A stretch of DNA of 21,179 bases, taken from Dokdonella_A sp039926025 (lineage in GTDB: Bacteria; Pseudomonadota; Gammaproteobacteria; Xanthomonadales; Rhodanobacteraceae). The stretch covers positions 1 through 21,179 of the forward strand of contig JBDSXV010000206.1 in assembly GCA_039926025.1 (NCBI GenBank), given 5' to 3'. The notes below the pieces were generated by a model. That model was not told the origin of the DNA, ran no database searches, and saw nothing but the letters and a program-made list of their open reading frames with translations. This document shows, piece by piece, positions 1 through 8,352 of the stretch (position 1 is its first letter; each line of letters opens with the position of its first letter). The position numbers and the translations under genes are program-made.

Positions 1-218
1 TGTCAAAAGACGACGTCATCGAGATGGAAGGCGCGATTCTCGAAACCCTTCCCAACACGATGTTCCGCGTGAAGCTCGAGAACGGGCACGTGGTCACCGC
101 ACATATTTCAGGTCGCATGCGCAAGAACTACATCCGCATACTGACCGGCGACAAGGTCAAGGTCGAAATGACCCCCTACGACCTTACGAAAGGCCGCATT
201 ACGTATCGCATGAAGTGA
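1..218 (+). CDS. infA: Translation initiation factor IF-1 (5' end cut by window)
   Basis: IF-1 is a small OB-fold protein that binds the 30S ribosomal A site with IF-2 and IF-3 during initiation. The window opens on the last two bases of the start codon (tg), followed by Ser-Lys-Asp-Asp-Val-Ile-Glu-Met. The full protein is therefore 72 residues, the normal IF-1 length, and only one base is missing. The internal ATG at 24 is not the start, because the seven codons before it match the conserved IF-1 N-terminus. The C-terminal part (MTPYDLTKGRITYRMK) is typical of the family. The gene ends at TGA 216-218 and is followed by a strong terminator shared with the convergent clpA. Identification is secure from the near-invariant sequence. 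Confidence 0.97.
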   Translation, partial: SKDDVIEMEGAILETLPNTMFRVKLENGHVVTAHISGRMRKNYIRILTGDKVKVEMTPYDLTKGRITYRMK

Positions 219-267
219 TACCCAGGTGCCAGCCGCTTCGGGCTGGCTACGGATTCGCCACGACAAG

Positions 268-297
268 CAAAAAGCCGCGCGATTGCGCGGCTTTTTG
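268..297. terminator. Bidirectional rho-independent terminator between infA and clpA
   Basis: A perfect stem of about 13 bp (caaaaagccgcgc at 268-280, its complement at 285-297) encloses a 4-base loop (gatt). The A-run on the left and T-run on the right give a U-tract to transcripts from either strand. It lies 50 bases after the infA stop and 30 bases after the clpA stop, so it should end both convergent transcripts. Confidence 0.9.
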
Positions 298-326
298 TTT
301 TCAGTGAGCCTGCGACCGCGCGCGGT

Positions 327-2603
327 TTACTCCACCACGACCGGCAACTTCTCTGCGGCCTCGCATTCGACCGCGAGCTTGTCCTCCCTGACCGACAGCA
401 TGACCTTGCCACCATCGGCGAGCTTGCCGAACAAGAGCTCATCCGCAAGCAGGCGCTTGACGCTCTCCTGGATCACACGCGCCATCGGGCGCGCACCCAT
501 CTGCGGATCGAAGCCGTGCTGTGCGAGCCAGCGCCGTGCATCGGCGTCGACATGCAGCGACACATGCTTTTCCTGCAATTGTGCCTCCAGCTCGATGAGG
601 AACTTGTCGACCACACGCAGGATGTGCTCGAAGTCGAGCGCACCGAACTGGATGATCGCGTCCAGACGATTGCGGAATTCCGGGCTGAAATTTCGCTTCA
701 GTACTTCCATCGCATCGGTCGCATGATCCTGTTCGACGAATCCCATCGTGCGGCGCGCGGCCATTTGAGCACCCGCGTTCGTGGTCATCACCATGATAAC
801 GTTCTTGAAGTTTGCCTCGCGACCGTTGGTATCGGTCAGCGCGCCGCGGTCCATGATCTGCAGCAGCACGTTGTAGACGTCGGGATGCGCCTTCTCGATC
901 TCGTCCAGCAGGAGCACACAATGCGGATGCTTCACGATTTGTTCCGTGAGCAGGCCGCCCTGGTCGAACCCGACATAGCCCGGGGGTGCACCGATGAGGC
1001 GCGACACCGAATGCGCCTCCATGTATTCGGACATGTCAAAGCGCACGAGTTCGATGCCAAGCTGCATCGCAAGCTGGCGCGTGACCTCGGTCTTGCCGAC
1101 GCCGGTTGGGCCGGTCAGCAGGAAGCAGCCGATCGGCTTGGCCGGATTGCCGAGCCCTGATCGCGCCATCTTGATCGCACCGGTCAACGCATCGATTGCG
1201 GTGTCCTGGCCGAACACGACCATTTTCAGATTGCGATCCAGATTGCGCAGCACGTCGCGATCCGAGGCGGAAACCTGCTTCGCCGGAATCCGTGCCATAC
1301 GCGCAACGATGAACTCGACATCGGGCACGTCGACCAGACCGCTGCGCTCTGCCAGCGGCAACAGCTGCTGGCGCGCACCGGCTTCGTCAATCACGTCGAT
1401 GGCCTTGTCAGGCAACAAGCGATCCGCAATGTGCTTGACCGAGAGGTCGACGGCAGCCTTCAAAGCATCGTTCGTGTACTCGACCTTGTGATGCTCTTCA
1501 AAGCGCGACTTGAGCCCCTTGAGGATCTCGATGCTGTCTGCGATCGAAGGCTCCACGACGTCGATCTTCTGGAAACGCCGCGCGAGCGCGCGATCCTTCT
1601 CGAACACGCCGCGATATTCCTGGAACGTGGTGGAACCGATGCAGCGCAGCTCCCCGTTAGCGAGCACAGGCTTGATCAGGTTGGACGCATCCATGGTGCC
1701 GCCCGACGCTGACCCAGCGCCGATGATCGTGTGGATTTCATCGATGAACAGGATCGCACCCGGCTCCTTCTTGAGCTGATTGATCACGCCCTTAAGGCGC
1801 TTTTCGAAATCACCGCGATATTTGGTACCGGCAACCAGCGCGCCAAGATCCAGCGCCCAGATCGTGCAGTTTTCAAGCACGGCAGGAACCTCGCCTTCGA
1901 CAATGCGCTTGGCAAGACCTTCGGCCAAGGCGGTCTTGCCGACGCCGGCTTCGCCGACATAGAGCGGATTGTTCTTGCGTCGACGGCAAAGCACCTGGAT
2001 CGTGCGCTCGACTTCTTCCTGCCGGCCAATCAGGGGATCGATTTTCCCCTGCCTCGCCAGTTCGTTGAGATTGTTCGCGAATTCCGCCAATGGATTGCCG
2101 CGCGGCTCCTCGGCGCCCTCGGCTTCACGCCCGGGCTCGCCACCGCCGGGCTGCGCGCCCGATTCGTTGCCGATCTTGGCGATACCGTGGGAAATGTAGT
2201 TGACGACATCGAGCCGCGACACTTCCTGCTGGCCGAGGAAATACACCGCATGCGAGTCCTTCTCGCCGAAGATGGCGACCAGCACATTGGCGCCGGTAAC
2301 TTCTTTCCGCCCGGACGACTGCACATGGTAGACCGCACGCTGCAGCACACGCTGGAAACCGAGCGTCGGCTGGGTATCGCGCTCGTCCTTGGGCGGCAGG
2401 ACCGGGACGGTCTCTGTGATGATCGAACGCAGGTCGCGGCCGAGCTTGGCCGGGTCTGCGCCACAGGCACGCAAGACGGCTGTGGCCGACGTGTTGTCAA
2501 GCAGGGCCAGCAGCAGATGTTCCACGGTCATGAACTCGTGACGCTGCTCGCGGGCCTCCTTGTAACACTGGCCAATGGTGACCTCTAGATCCTTGCTGAA
2601 CAT
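327..2603 (-). CDS. clpA: ATP-dependent Clp protease ATP-binding subunit ClpA
   Basis: ClpA is a hexameric AAA+ unfoldase that feeds proteins into the ClpP peptidase in the cytoplasm. The 758 residues show an N-terminal double-Clp domain (about 1-145), a Gly/Glu-rich linker (about 149-170), and two AAA modules. The first has Walker A GEAGVGKT (217-224) and Walker B ILFIDE (284-289). The second has GPTGVGKT (498-505) and VLLLDE (563-568). The ClpP-docking tripeptide, IGL in E. coli, reads MGF here (620-622). Length matches E. coli ClpA (758). The ATG at 2601-2603 follows a GGAG about nine bases upstream. clpS lies 84 bases upstream on the same strand and encodes the adaptor that delivers N-degron substrates to the ClpA N-domain. 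Distinguished from ClpB and ClpC by length and the missing middle domain. Confidence 0.96.
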   Translation of the reverse strand: MFSKDLEVTIGQCYKEAREQRHEFMTVEHLLLALLDNTSATAVLRACGADPAKLGRDLRSIITETVPVLPPKDERDTQPTLGFQRVLQRAVYHVQSSGRKEVTGANVLVAIFGEKDSHAVYFLGQQEVSRLDVVNYISHGIAKIGNESGAQPGGGEPGREAEGAEEPRGNPLAEFANNLNELARQGKIDPLIGRQEEVERTIQVLCRRRKNNPLYVGEAGVGKTALAEGLAKRIVEGEVPAVLENCTIWALDLGALVAGTKYRGDFEKRLKGVINQLKKEPGAILFIDEIHTIIGAGSASGGTMDASNLIKPVLANGELRCIGSTTFQEYRGVFEKDRALARRFQKIDVVEPSIADSIEILKGLKSRFEEHHKVEYTNDALKAAVDLSVKHIADRLLPDKAIDVIDEAGARQQLLPLAERSGLVDVPDVEFIVARMARIPAKQVSASDRDVLRNLDRNLKMVVFGQDTAIDALTGAIKMARSGLGNPAKPIGCFLLTGPTGVGKTEVTRQLAMQLGIELVRFDMSEYMEAHSVSRLIGAPPGYVGFDQGGLLTEQIVKHPHCVLLLDEIEKAHPDVYNVLLQIMDRGALTDTNGREANFKNVIMVMTTNAGAQMAARRTMGFVEQDHATDAMEVLKRNFSPEFRNRLDAIIQFGALDFEHILRVVDKFLIELEAQLQEKHVSLHVDADARRWLAQHGFDPQMGARPMARVIQESVKRLLADELLFGKLADGGKVMLSVREDKLAVECEAAEKLPVVVE

Positions 2604-2644
2604 TCCGGATACTCCGAACTACGCTGCCTGGAGTGGCTGCTTGC

Positions 2645-2672
2645 AATATATGGACCGGTTACGCAGGTTCAA
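2645..2672 (-). promoter_or_regulatory. Candidate sigma-70 promoter for clpA
   Basis: On the minus strand TTGAAC (2672-2667) and TATATT (2650-2645) are separated by 16 bases, a reasonable match to TTGACA/TATAAT. They lie in the 84-base clpS-clpA gap. Transcription would start near 2638, about 35 bases before the clpA ATG. This would let clpA be transcribed apart from clpS. It is a sequence match only. Confidence 0.4.
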
Positions 2673-2687
2673 TCATGCGCGTTACCG

Positions 2688-3014
2688 TCACGCTTTTTCC
2701 ATCGTGCACAGCAGAGGATGCTGGTGGGTTCGGGAGAATTCGTTCACCTGGGTCACTTTGGTCTCGGCGACCTCGCGCGTAAACACACCGCATACGCCCT
2801 TTCCGCGCGTATGCACGTGCAACATGACCTGGGTGGCACGTTCGCGGTCGAGGCTGAAGAATGTTTCGAGCACCACGATCACGAAGTCCATCGGCGTGAA
2901 GTCGTCGTTGAGCAGGATCACCTGATATAGCGGCGGCCGCACTACCTGCGGCCTTGCCTCCTCGACGGCGAGGCCGGGACGATGCTCAGTATGTTGGTCG
3001 GGTCGATTGGCCAT
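2688..3014 (-). CDS. clpS: ATP-dependent Clp protease adaptor ClpS
   Basis: ClpS binds the N-domain of ClpA and presents N-end-rule substrates to ClpAP. From the ATG at 3012-3014 the protein has 108 residues, against 106 in E. coli. A flexible N-terminal tail (1-25) is followed by the conserved core LYQVILLNDDFTPMDFVIVV (29-48), which holds the NDD-x-TPM segment of the hydrophobic N-degron pocket. The motif around VMLHVHTRGKGVCGVF (63-78) is also standard. The reading frame stays open upstream to 3359, but the extra residues do not resemble ClpS, so the internal ATG is preferred. The Shine-Dalgarno sequence is weak (GGAAG about 16 bases upstream). It stands upstream of clpA on the same strand and divergently from nudJ. 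Confidence 0.95.
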   Translation of the reverse strand: MANRPDQHTEHRPGLAVEEARPQVVRPPLYQVILLNDDFTPMDFVIVVLETFFSLDRERATQVMLHVHTRGKGVCGVFTREVAETKVTQVNEFSRTHQHPLLCTMEKA

Positions 3015-3042
3015 GAGAAAACGTTTCGTAACTTCCAAGCCG

Positions 3043-3071
3043 AGTATAACTCCGAGTCGCGAAGGCGACTC
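3043..3071 (-). promoter_or_regulatory. Candidate clpS -10 box with adjacent perfect inverted repeat
   Basis: On the minus strand TATACT (3048-3043) is a good -10 element 28 bases before the clpS ATG. No clear -35 hexamer sits at 17 bases. In its place is a perfect inverted repeat, gagtcgc (3054-3060), loop gaag, gcgactc (3065-3071), covering roughly the -16 to -35 interval. It could be an operator for an activator or repressor, or simply a hairpin. The 119-base region also has to hold the nudJ promoter in the other direction. Confidence 0.3.
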
Positions 3072-3133
3072 CGTAGATGATGCCGAAATCCATCGCTGCA
3101 AGACCCTGCAGCCACGCCTGTTAAACTGAGCGG

Positions 3134-3625
3134 ATGACGCAACTCTCCCAAACGACTGACCTCGACGAAAATGACATCTGGCGTCCGCATGTGACGGTGG
3201 CGACGGTGGTTCCGCGCGAAGGATGCTTCCTGCTGGTCGAGGAAGAAATACGTGGATCCATTGTCCTGAACCAGCCGGCAGGCCATCTTGATCCCGATGA
3301 AAGCCTGCAGGCCGCCGCCATCCGCGAGACCCTCGAGGAAACTGGCTGGACCGTCGCATTGACCTGCCTGCTGGGTGTGCAGCAATGGCAATCGCCGTCC
3401 GGGCGCCAATTCGTGCGCTTTACATTTGCGGCAGATGCAGTCGCCCACGACGCCACGCGACCGCTCGACACCGGTATTCTGCGTGCGATCTGGATGACAC
3501 GCGATGAAATCGCCGCTGCCGCAGCGCGCCTGCGCAGTCCGATGGTCCTTGCCAGCGTCGATGATTGGGTGGCTGGGCGACGGCTGCCGCTGGATGCGAT
3601 CAGATACCTGTGCGCTCATCCGTGA
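3134..3625 (+). CDS. nudJ: NUDIX hydrolase, phosphatase NudJ type
   Basis: NudJ-type NUDIX enzymes remove phosphate from nucleoside di- and triphosphates and, in E. coli, from the thiamin pyrimidine pyrophosphate HMP-PP. In this 163-residue protein the full NUDIX box is readable: Gly50, Glu56, Arg64-Glu65, Glu68-Glu69 and Gly71, with spacing G-x5-E-x7-RE-xx-EE-x-G. It binds the catalytic divalent metal. Assignment to NudJ rather than another NUDIX class rests mainly on context, because nudJ-mnmA-hflD is the standard gammaproteobacterial order and mnmA and hflD follow here on the same strand. The start at ATG 3134 gives the expected length. A weak GAGCGG precedes it. The stop TGA (3623-3625) lies inside a stem-loop described separately. 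Confidence 0.88.
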   Translation: MTQLSQTTDLDENDIWRPHVTVATVVPREGCFLLVEEEIRGSIVLNQPAGHLDPDESLQAAAIRETLEETGWTVALTCLLGVQQWQSPSGRQFVRFTFAADAVAHDATRPLDTGILRAIWMTRDEIAAAAARLRSPMVLASVDDWVAGRRLPLDAIRYLCAHP

Positions 3626-3659
3626 GCGCGAGAATCAAGGAGCGGCCATCGGTGGCCGC
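3612..3659 (+). other. Paired stem-loops across the nudJ-mnmA junction
   Basis: Two stem-loops of identical geometry (7-bp stem, 4-base loop) lie in a row. The first is gcgctca (3612-3618), loop tccg, tgagcgc (3623-3629), and includes the nudJ stop codon. The second is gcggcca (3642-3648), loop tcgg, tggccgc (3653-3659). The only good Shine-Dalgarno sequence, AAGGAG at 3637-3642, sits between them, 29 bases before the mnmA ATG. Folding the second hairpin would leave about 12 bases between the two. Both stems are exact in the sequence; their effect on translation is inference. Confidence 0.5.
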
Positions 3660-3671
3660 ACCACTGGTGAA

Positions 3672-4802
3672 ATGATGGCGGCGGACGTCATCGTCGGCAT
3701 GTCTGGCGGCGTCGATTCGTCGGTTGCCGCGCTGCTGCTGCAGCGCTCAGGCGGGTCGATTGCCGGACTCTTCATGCAGAACTGGGAAGAGGACGAACGC
3801 AAAGGCCCGTGCCGCGCCGACGCGGATCGCAAGGATGCCGTCGCGGTTTGCGCCAGGCTCGGTATCGCGCTGTACGCGCGAAATTTCGCCGCCGAATACT
3901 GGGACCAGGTGTTTGCGCATTTCCTCGACGAATATCGCCGTGGGCGCACGCCGAATCCCGACGTGCTGTGCAATCGCGAGATCAAGTTCAGGACCTTCCT
4001 CGATCACGCGCGTGCGCTGGGCGCACAAAAGATCGCAACCGGCCATTACGCTCGCGTCGACTGCCAGAATGGACGCTGGCGGCTCCTGCGCTCACGCGAT
4101 GCGGGCAAGGACCAGACCTATTTCCTGCATGCGCTCGGCCAGGAAGCACTCTCTGCGACCTTGTTTCCTCTCGGCGAACTGCAGAAACCGGACGTACGCC
4201 GACTGGCGCACGAGGCCGGTTTTGCCACGCATGACAAGAAGGATTCGACCGGCATCTGCTTCATCGGCGAACGCGATTTTCGCTCGTTCCTGTCCGAATA
4301 CATCCCGGCTCGGCCGGGACCAATGCAGACTCCGGATGGCGTCACGGTCGGCGAACATCCCGGCGTGTTCTACTTCACCCTGGGCCAGCGCAACGGTCTG
4401 GGAATCGGTGGTCGTCGCGGAGCCAGCGACGAGCCGTGGTATGTGATCGGCAAGGACGTATCGACGAATGTGCTGTATGTCGCGCAAGGCAATGCGAATC
4501 ACTGGCTCCACTCACGCACGCTCACTGCGAGCAACCTCAGCTGGGTCGACGGCGTCGCCCCGGCAAGCTCACTGCGCTGCACGGCGATGACCCGCTATCG
4601 CCAGAGCGACCAGGTTTGCCAGATCGAGATCGAAGGCAACACGTGCGTGGTCCGTTTCGATGAACCGCAACGGGCGGTGACACCGGGGCAATCAGTCGTC
4701 TTCTATGACGGCGAAGCCTGCCTCGGCGGCGGGGTCATCGACCGTTGCGACGCGCCATTTGGTGGCTGGAACACGGCAGTCGAGAGCTCACCCCATGCGT
4801 GA
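3672..4802 (+). CDS. mnmA: tRNA-specific 2-thiouridylase MnmA
   Basis: MnmA adds sulfur to U34 of tRNA-Lys, tRNA-Glu and tRNA-Gln (s2U), using sulfur relayed by the IscS/Tus system and ATP to adenylate the base. The 376 residues carry the PP-loop SGGVDSS (11-17). The two catalytic cysteines are Cys100 in NPDVLCNREIKF and Cys196 in DSTGICFIGERDF. The family length is about 370. The frame stays open upstream into nudJ, but MnmA similarity begins at the ATG pair at 3672/3675, so 3672 is taken as the start. No normally spaced Shine-Dalgarno precedes it; an AAGGAG lies 29 bases upstream behind a hairpin. The stop overlaps the hflD start by 8 bases, which suggests translational coupling. Confidence 0.96.
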   Translation: MMAADVIVGMSGGVDSSVAALLLQRSGGSIAGLFMQNWEEDERKGPCRADADRKDAVAVCARLGIALYARNFAAEYWDQVFAHFLDEYRRGRTPNPDVLCNREIKFRTFLDHARALGAQKIATGHYARVDCQNGRWRLLRSRDAGKDQTYFLHALGQEALSATLFPLGELQKPDVRRLAHEAGFATHDKKDSTGICFIGERDFRSFLSEYIPARPGPMQTPDGVTVGEHPGVFYFTLGQRNGLGIGGRRGASDEPWYVIGKDVSTNVLYVAQGNANHWLHSRTLTASNLSWVDGVAPASSLRCTAMTRYRQSDQVCQIEIEGNTCVVRFDEPQRAVTPGQSVVFYDGEACLGGGVIDRCDAPFGGWNTAVESSPHA

Positions 4803-5418
4803 ATCCCGTGTGATCGCATTGGCAGGCGTGTTGCAGGCATGCCGACTGGTAGTTGATCTGGCGATGCGCGGTCGAGCCGATGCCACCGCTGCGCAGGCGA
4901 GCCTGACCAGCGTGTTTCGCATCGATGCGGCGAGTGCTGCCGATGTATTCGGTGGTGTCGGTGGCGCGCGTCTTGGACTGGAAACTCTGCTGGCGCAGTT
5001 CGACAGCAGCGAACGCAACATGCCCTTGACCCGCCTGGTGCTCGGTGTGCTGCGCCTGGAACGCCGCCTGTCGCGCAACCCGCGCATGCTCGGCGAATTG
5101 CGCAGCGGAATCGAGCGCGTGCAGCGCCAGGTCGATCATTTCGGCATTGAACACGCGACCGTGCAAGGACGGCTCGCCGAACTGTATGTCGCAACCCTGT
5201 CGCAGCTGAAGCCACGCGTGATCGTGCATGGCAGCCCGGTGAACCTGTCCAACCCGCAGCTGGTGGAACAGATACGCGCACTTCTCCTCGCTGCCGTCCG
5301 CGCGGCAGTTCTCTGGCGCCAAGTGGGCGGCAGCCAGATCCGCCTGCTTCTGCGTCGGCGCGAATACGCGATGCTCGCTCGCGGAATGCTTGCGCGGAGC
5401 ACGCTGGATCGCGGCTAG
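4795..5418 (+). CDS. hflD: High frequency lysogenization protein HflD homolog
   Basis: HflD is a conserved, mostly helical, membrane-associated protein found in gammaproteobacteria next to mnmA. In E. coli it influences lambda lysogenization by acting on CII, but its role for the host is unclear. The start ATG (4795-4797) lies inside the last codons of mnmA and gives 207 residues, against about 213 in E. coli. It opens with the family-like MRESRVIALAGVLQACRLV. The segment TRLVLGVLRLERRLSRNPRM and the C-terminal repeat-like LAAVRAAVLWRQVGGSQ fit the family. No purB follows, as it would in E. coli; two hairpins and the acnA gene come next. The family call rests on sequence resemblance plus gene order. 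Confidence 0.88.
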   Translation: MRESRVIALAGVLQACRLVVDLAMRGRADATAAQASLTSVFRIDAASAADVFGGVGGARLGLETLLAQFDSSERNMPLTRLVLGVLRLERRLSRNPRMLGELRSGIERVQRQVDHFGIEHATVQGRLAELYVATLSQLKPRVIVHGSPVNLSNPQLVEQIRALLLAAVRAAVLWRQVGGSQIRLLLRRREYAMLARGMLARSTLDRG

Positions 5419-5442
5419 TCTCCATCGCTTCGCCAAACCTGA

Positions 5443-5491
5443 TCGCACCCTGAGTGGGTGCGAAAGCAAGGTCGCGGGCAGGCCCGCGTTT
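5443..5491 (+). terminator. Two stem-loops after hflD, probable operon terminator
   Basis: The first hairpin is tcgcaccc (5443-5450), loop tgagt, gggtgcga (5456-5463). The second is cgcgggc (5473-5479), loop ag, gcccgcg (5482-5488), followed by only ttt. They lie 24-70 bases after the hflD stop and before the acnA leader. The short T-run makes the second a weak intrinsic terminator. Leader structure for acnA is the alternative. Confidence 0.45.
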
Positions 5492-5594
5492 GAGCAATAA
5501 TATGCGGCCCTATTCGCCGGTTCCGCATCGGAATCGCGCCGCGGCGCCCCGCCGTGGCTCCCCGCGAGCACCGCCAGCAAGCCAGGAGATCCAA

Positions 5595-8345
5595 ATGACC
5601 GACTCGTTCTCGACCCGGGATGCTTTCGAGGTCAACGGCAAGCGCTACCAGTTCGCCAGCCTCAGCAAGCTCGGCCAGCGCTTCGACCTCAAGCGCCTGC
5701 CTTTTTCGATGAAGATCCTGCTCGAGAACCTGTTACGGCATGAGGACGGCGTCAATGTGACGGCAAAGGAAATCGAAGCGGTCGCAAACTGGAATCCGAC
5801 CAAGGAGCCGGATACCGAGATTTCGTTCATGCCGGCACGCGTCGTATTGCAGGACTTTACCGGCGTGCCTTGCGTGGTCGACCTTGCCGCGATGCGCGAC
5901 GCGGTCGTCAAGCTCGGCGGCGACGCGACCCAGATCAATCCGCTGGCTCCGGCTGAACTGGTCATCGACCACTCGGTCCAGGTCGACGCATTCGGGTCCG
6001 CGTCCGCACTGGAAACCAACGTCGAAATCGAATTCGAGCGCAATCAGGAACGCTATTCGTTCCTGCGCTGGGGCCAGAAAGCCTTCAACAACTTCAAGGT
6101 CGTTCCGCCGCGCACCGGCATCGTGCATCAGGTCAATCTTGAGCACCTTGCACGCGTCGTGTTCACCGCGGACAGGGACGGCGAGAGCTGGGCTTATCCG
6201 GACACCGTCTTCGGCACCGATTCGCACACGACCATGATCAACGGCCTCGGTGTGCTCGGTTGGGGCGTCGGCGGCATCGAGGCCGAAGCCGCGATGCTCG
6301 GCCAGCCCTCGTCGATGCTGATTCCGCAGGTCGTAGGTTTCAGGCTCACCGGCAAACTGCCGGAAGGCGTAACCGCGACCGACCTCGTGCTGACCGTGAC
6401 CCAGATGCTGCGCAAGCTCGGCGTGGTCGGCAAGTTCGTCGAATTCTTCGGCGAAGGTCTGAAGCACTTGCCTCTCGCCGATCGTGCAACGATCGCAAAC
6501 ATGGCGCCGGAATATGGTGCTACCTGCGGCATCTTCCCGGTCGATCAGGAAGCGCTGAACTACCTGCGCCTTTCGGGTCGCAGCGAAGAGCAGATCGGGC
6601 TGGTCGAGGCGTATGCAAAAGCACAGGGCATGTGGCACAACGAAAATTCAATCGAGCCGACGTTCACGGCGACACTCGAACTGGATCTCGCCGACGTCAG
6701 ACCTTCGCTCGCCGGCCCGAAGCGCCCGCAGGATCGCGTCCTGCTCGAGGGTGTCCAACAGAGTTTCCTCGATGCGGTCGGTCCGCTCACGGCGAGCCGC
6801 AAGCCGAAAACTCCGGACACCGCGAACTTCGCCAATGAAGGCGGCGCCACCGCCGTCGGCAACCCGGCCAATGCGATCATCAACGGCGGCGTGCTCGTAC
6901 AGAAGGATGGCGCCAGCTTCACGCTCGGCGATGGCGCGGTCGTGATCGCCGCGATCACGTCGTGCACGAACACGTCGAACCCCGCGGTAATGCTTGCCGC
7001 CGGCCTGCTTGCGAAGAAAGCCGCTGCGCGCGGGCTTACGTCCAAGCCATGGGTCAAACCTTCGCTCGGACCGGGATCGCTGGTGGTCACCGACTACCTG
7101 GAGAAGACCGGTCTGCTCAAGGAACTGGAGAAGGTCGGCTTTTACGTTGTCGGCTACGGTTGCACGACCTGCATCGGAAACTCCGGCCCGCTTCCGGTTG
7201 AAATCAGCAAGGCGATTTCCGAAGGCGATCTCGCGGTCGCATCGGTACTGTCCGGCAATCGAAATTTCGAAGGCCGCGTTCATCCCGAGGTGAAGATGAA
7301 CTACCTCGCGTCGCCGCCGTTGGTCGTCGCCTACGCGCTGGCTGGGACGCTGGATATCGACCTGACCAAGGATGCCCTCGGCACCGGCAGCGATGGCAAG
7401 CCGGTCTATCTCAAGGACATCTGGCCGAGCAACAAGGAAGTGTCGGACACCATCGCGGGAGCGATCAATCCGGCGATGTTCGAAAAGAACTATGCCGACG
7501 TGTTCAAGGGCGACAGCCGCTGGAACCAAATCGCATCGCCGGATGGCGCCTTGTTCAAATGGGACGACTCCACCTACATCAAGAATCCGCCCTACTTCGA
7601 CGGCATGAGCAAGGATGCCGGCAGCATCGAGGACATCCACGGCGCGCGCGTGCTCGGCTTGTTCGGCGATTCGATCACGACCGACCACATCTCGCCCGCA
7701 GGCTCCATCAAGAAGGACAGCCCGGCGGGTCGTTTCCTGATCAGCAAGGGCGTCGAGGCGAAGGACTTCAACTCGTATGGATCGCGTCGCGGCAACGACG
7801 ATGTGATGGTGCGTGGCACTTTCGCCAACATCCGCATCAAGAACCTGATGCTCGATGGCGTCGAAGGCGGCTACACCGTGCATGTACCGAGTGGCGAACA
7901 GCTGGCGATCTACGACGCCGCGATGAAGTACAAGGCGGAAAAAACCCCGCTGGTTGTGCTCGCAGGCAAGGAATACGGCACTGGTTCCTCGCGCGACTGG
8001 GCGGCCAAGGGCACCCTGCTGCTCGGCGTCAAGGCCGTCATCACGGAGAGCTTCGAGCGTATCCACCGCTCGAACCTGGTCGGCATGGGTGTGCTGCCGT
8101 GCCAGTTCATGGATGGCCAGAACGCTCAGACCCTTGGCTTGAACGGCGCGGAGACGTTCGACATCACCGGCCTCAATGGCGGCGAGTCGAAGGAAGCGAA
8201 TGTCACGGCAACCGCCGCGGACGGCAGCAAGAAGACGTTCAAGGTCAAGGTGCTGCTGCTGACACCGAAGGAACGCGAGTTCTTCCGTCACGGCGGGATC
8301 TTGCAGTACGTGCTGCGTCAGCTGGCTGCGAAGAAGGCGGCATAG
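5595..8345 (+). CDS. acnA: Aconitate hydratase A (RpfA counterpart)
   Basis: Aconitase interconverts citrate and isocitrate in the TCA cycle using a [4Fe-4S] cluster. From ATG 5595, with AGGAG seven bases upstream, the protein has 916 residues, in the AcnA/IRP1 range. The cluster ligands are Cys457 in SCTNTSNP and Cys523/Cys526 in GCTTCIGNSG. The swivel domain follows with GDSITTDHISPAGSI and GKEYGTGSSRDWAAKG, which carries active-site residues. The frame is open upstream to 5454, but those codons do not resemble aconitase. In Xanthomonas campestris the aconitase RpfA belongs to the rpf pathogenicity-regulation cluster. Here the gene stands beside the same cluster, separated from rpfB by a broken gene and a lipoprotein gene. 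AcnA-type bacterial aconitases bind mRNA when their cluster is lost; this is known of the family and not shown here. Confidence 0.96.
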   Translation: MTDSFSTRDAFEVNGKRYQFASLSKLGQRFDLKRLPFSMKILLENLLRHEDGVNVTAKEIEAVANWNPTKEPDTEISFMPARVVLQDFTGVPCVVDLAAMRDAVVKLGGDATQINPLAPAELVIDHSVQVDAFGSASALETNVEIEFERNQERYSFLRWGQKAFNNFKVVPPRTGIVHQVNLEHLARVVFTADRDGESWAYPDTVFGTDSHTTMINGLGVLGWGVGGIEAEAAMLGQPSSMLIPQVVGFRLTGKLPEGVTATDLVLTVTQMLRKLGVVGKFVEFFGEGLKHLPLADRATIANMAPEYGATCGIFPVDQEALNYLRLSGRSEEQIGLVEAYAKAQGMWHNENSIEPTFTATLELDLADVRPSLAGPKRPQDRVLLEGVQQSFLDAVGPLTASRKPKTPDTANFANEGGATAVGNPANAIINGGVLVQKDGASFTLGDGAVVIAAITSCTNTSNPAVMLAAGLLAKKAAARGLTSKPWVKPSLGPGSLVVTDYLEKTGLLKELEKVGFYVVGYGCTTCIGNSGPLPVEISKAISEGDLAVASVLSGNRNFEGRVHPEVKMNYLASPPLVVAYALAGTLDIDLTKDALGTGSDGKPVYLKDIWPSNKEVSDTIAGAINPAMFEKNYADVFKGDSRWNQIASPDGALFKWDDSTYIKNPPYFDGMSKDAGSIEDIHGARVLGLFGDSITTDHISPAGSIKKDSPAGRFLISKGVEAKDFNSYGSRRGNDDVMVRGTFANIRIKNLMLDGVEGGYTVHVPSGEQLAIYDAAMKYKAEKTPLVVLAGKEYGTGSSRDWAAKGTLLLGVKAVITESFERIHRSNLVGMGVLPCQFMDGQNAQTLGLNGAETFDITGLNGGESKEANVTATAADGSKKTFKVKVLLLTPKEREFFRHGGILQYVLRQLAAKKAA

Positions 8346-8352
8346 ATCCTCG

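Noticed and set aside
1731..2588. 285-codon open frame antisense to clpA
   Set aside because: It lies wholly within the conserved ClpA coding sequence and has no motif or ribosome-binding site of its own.
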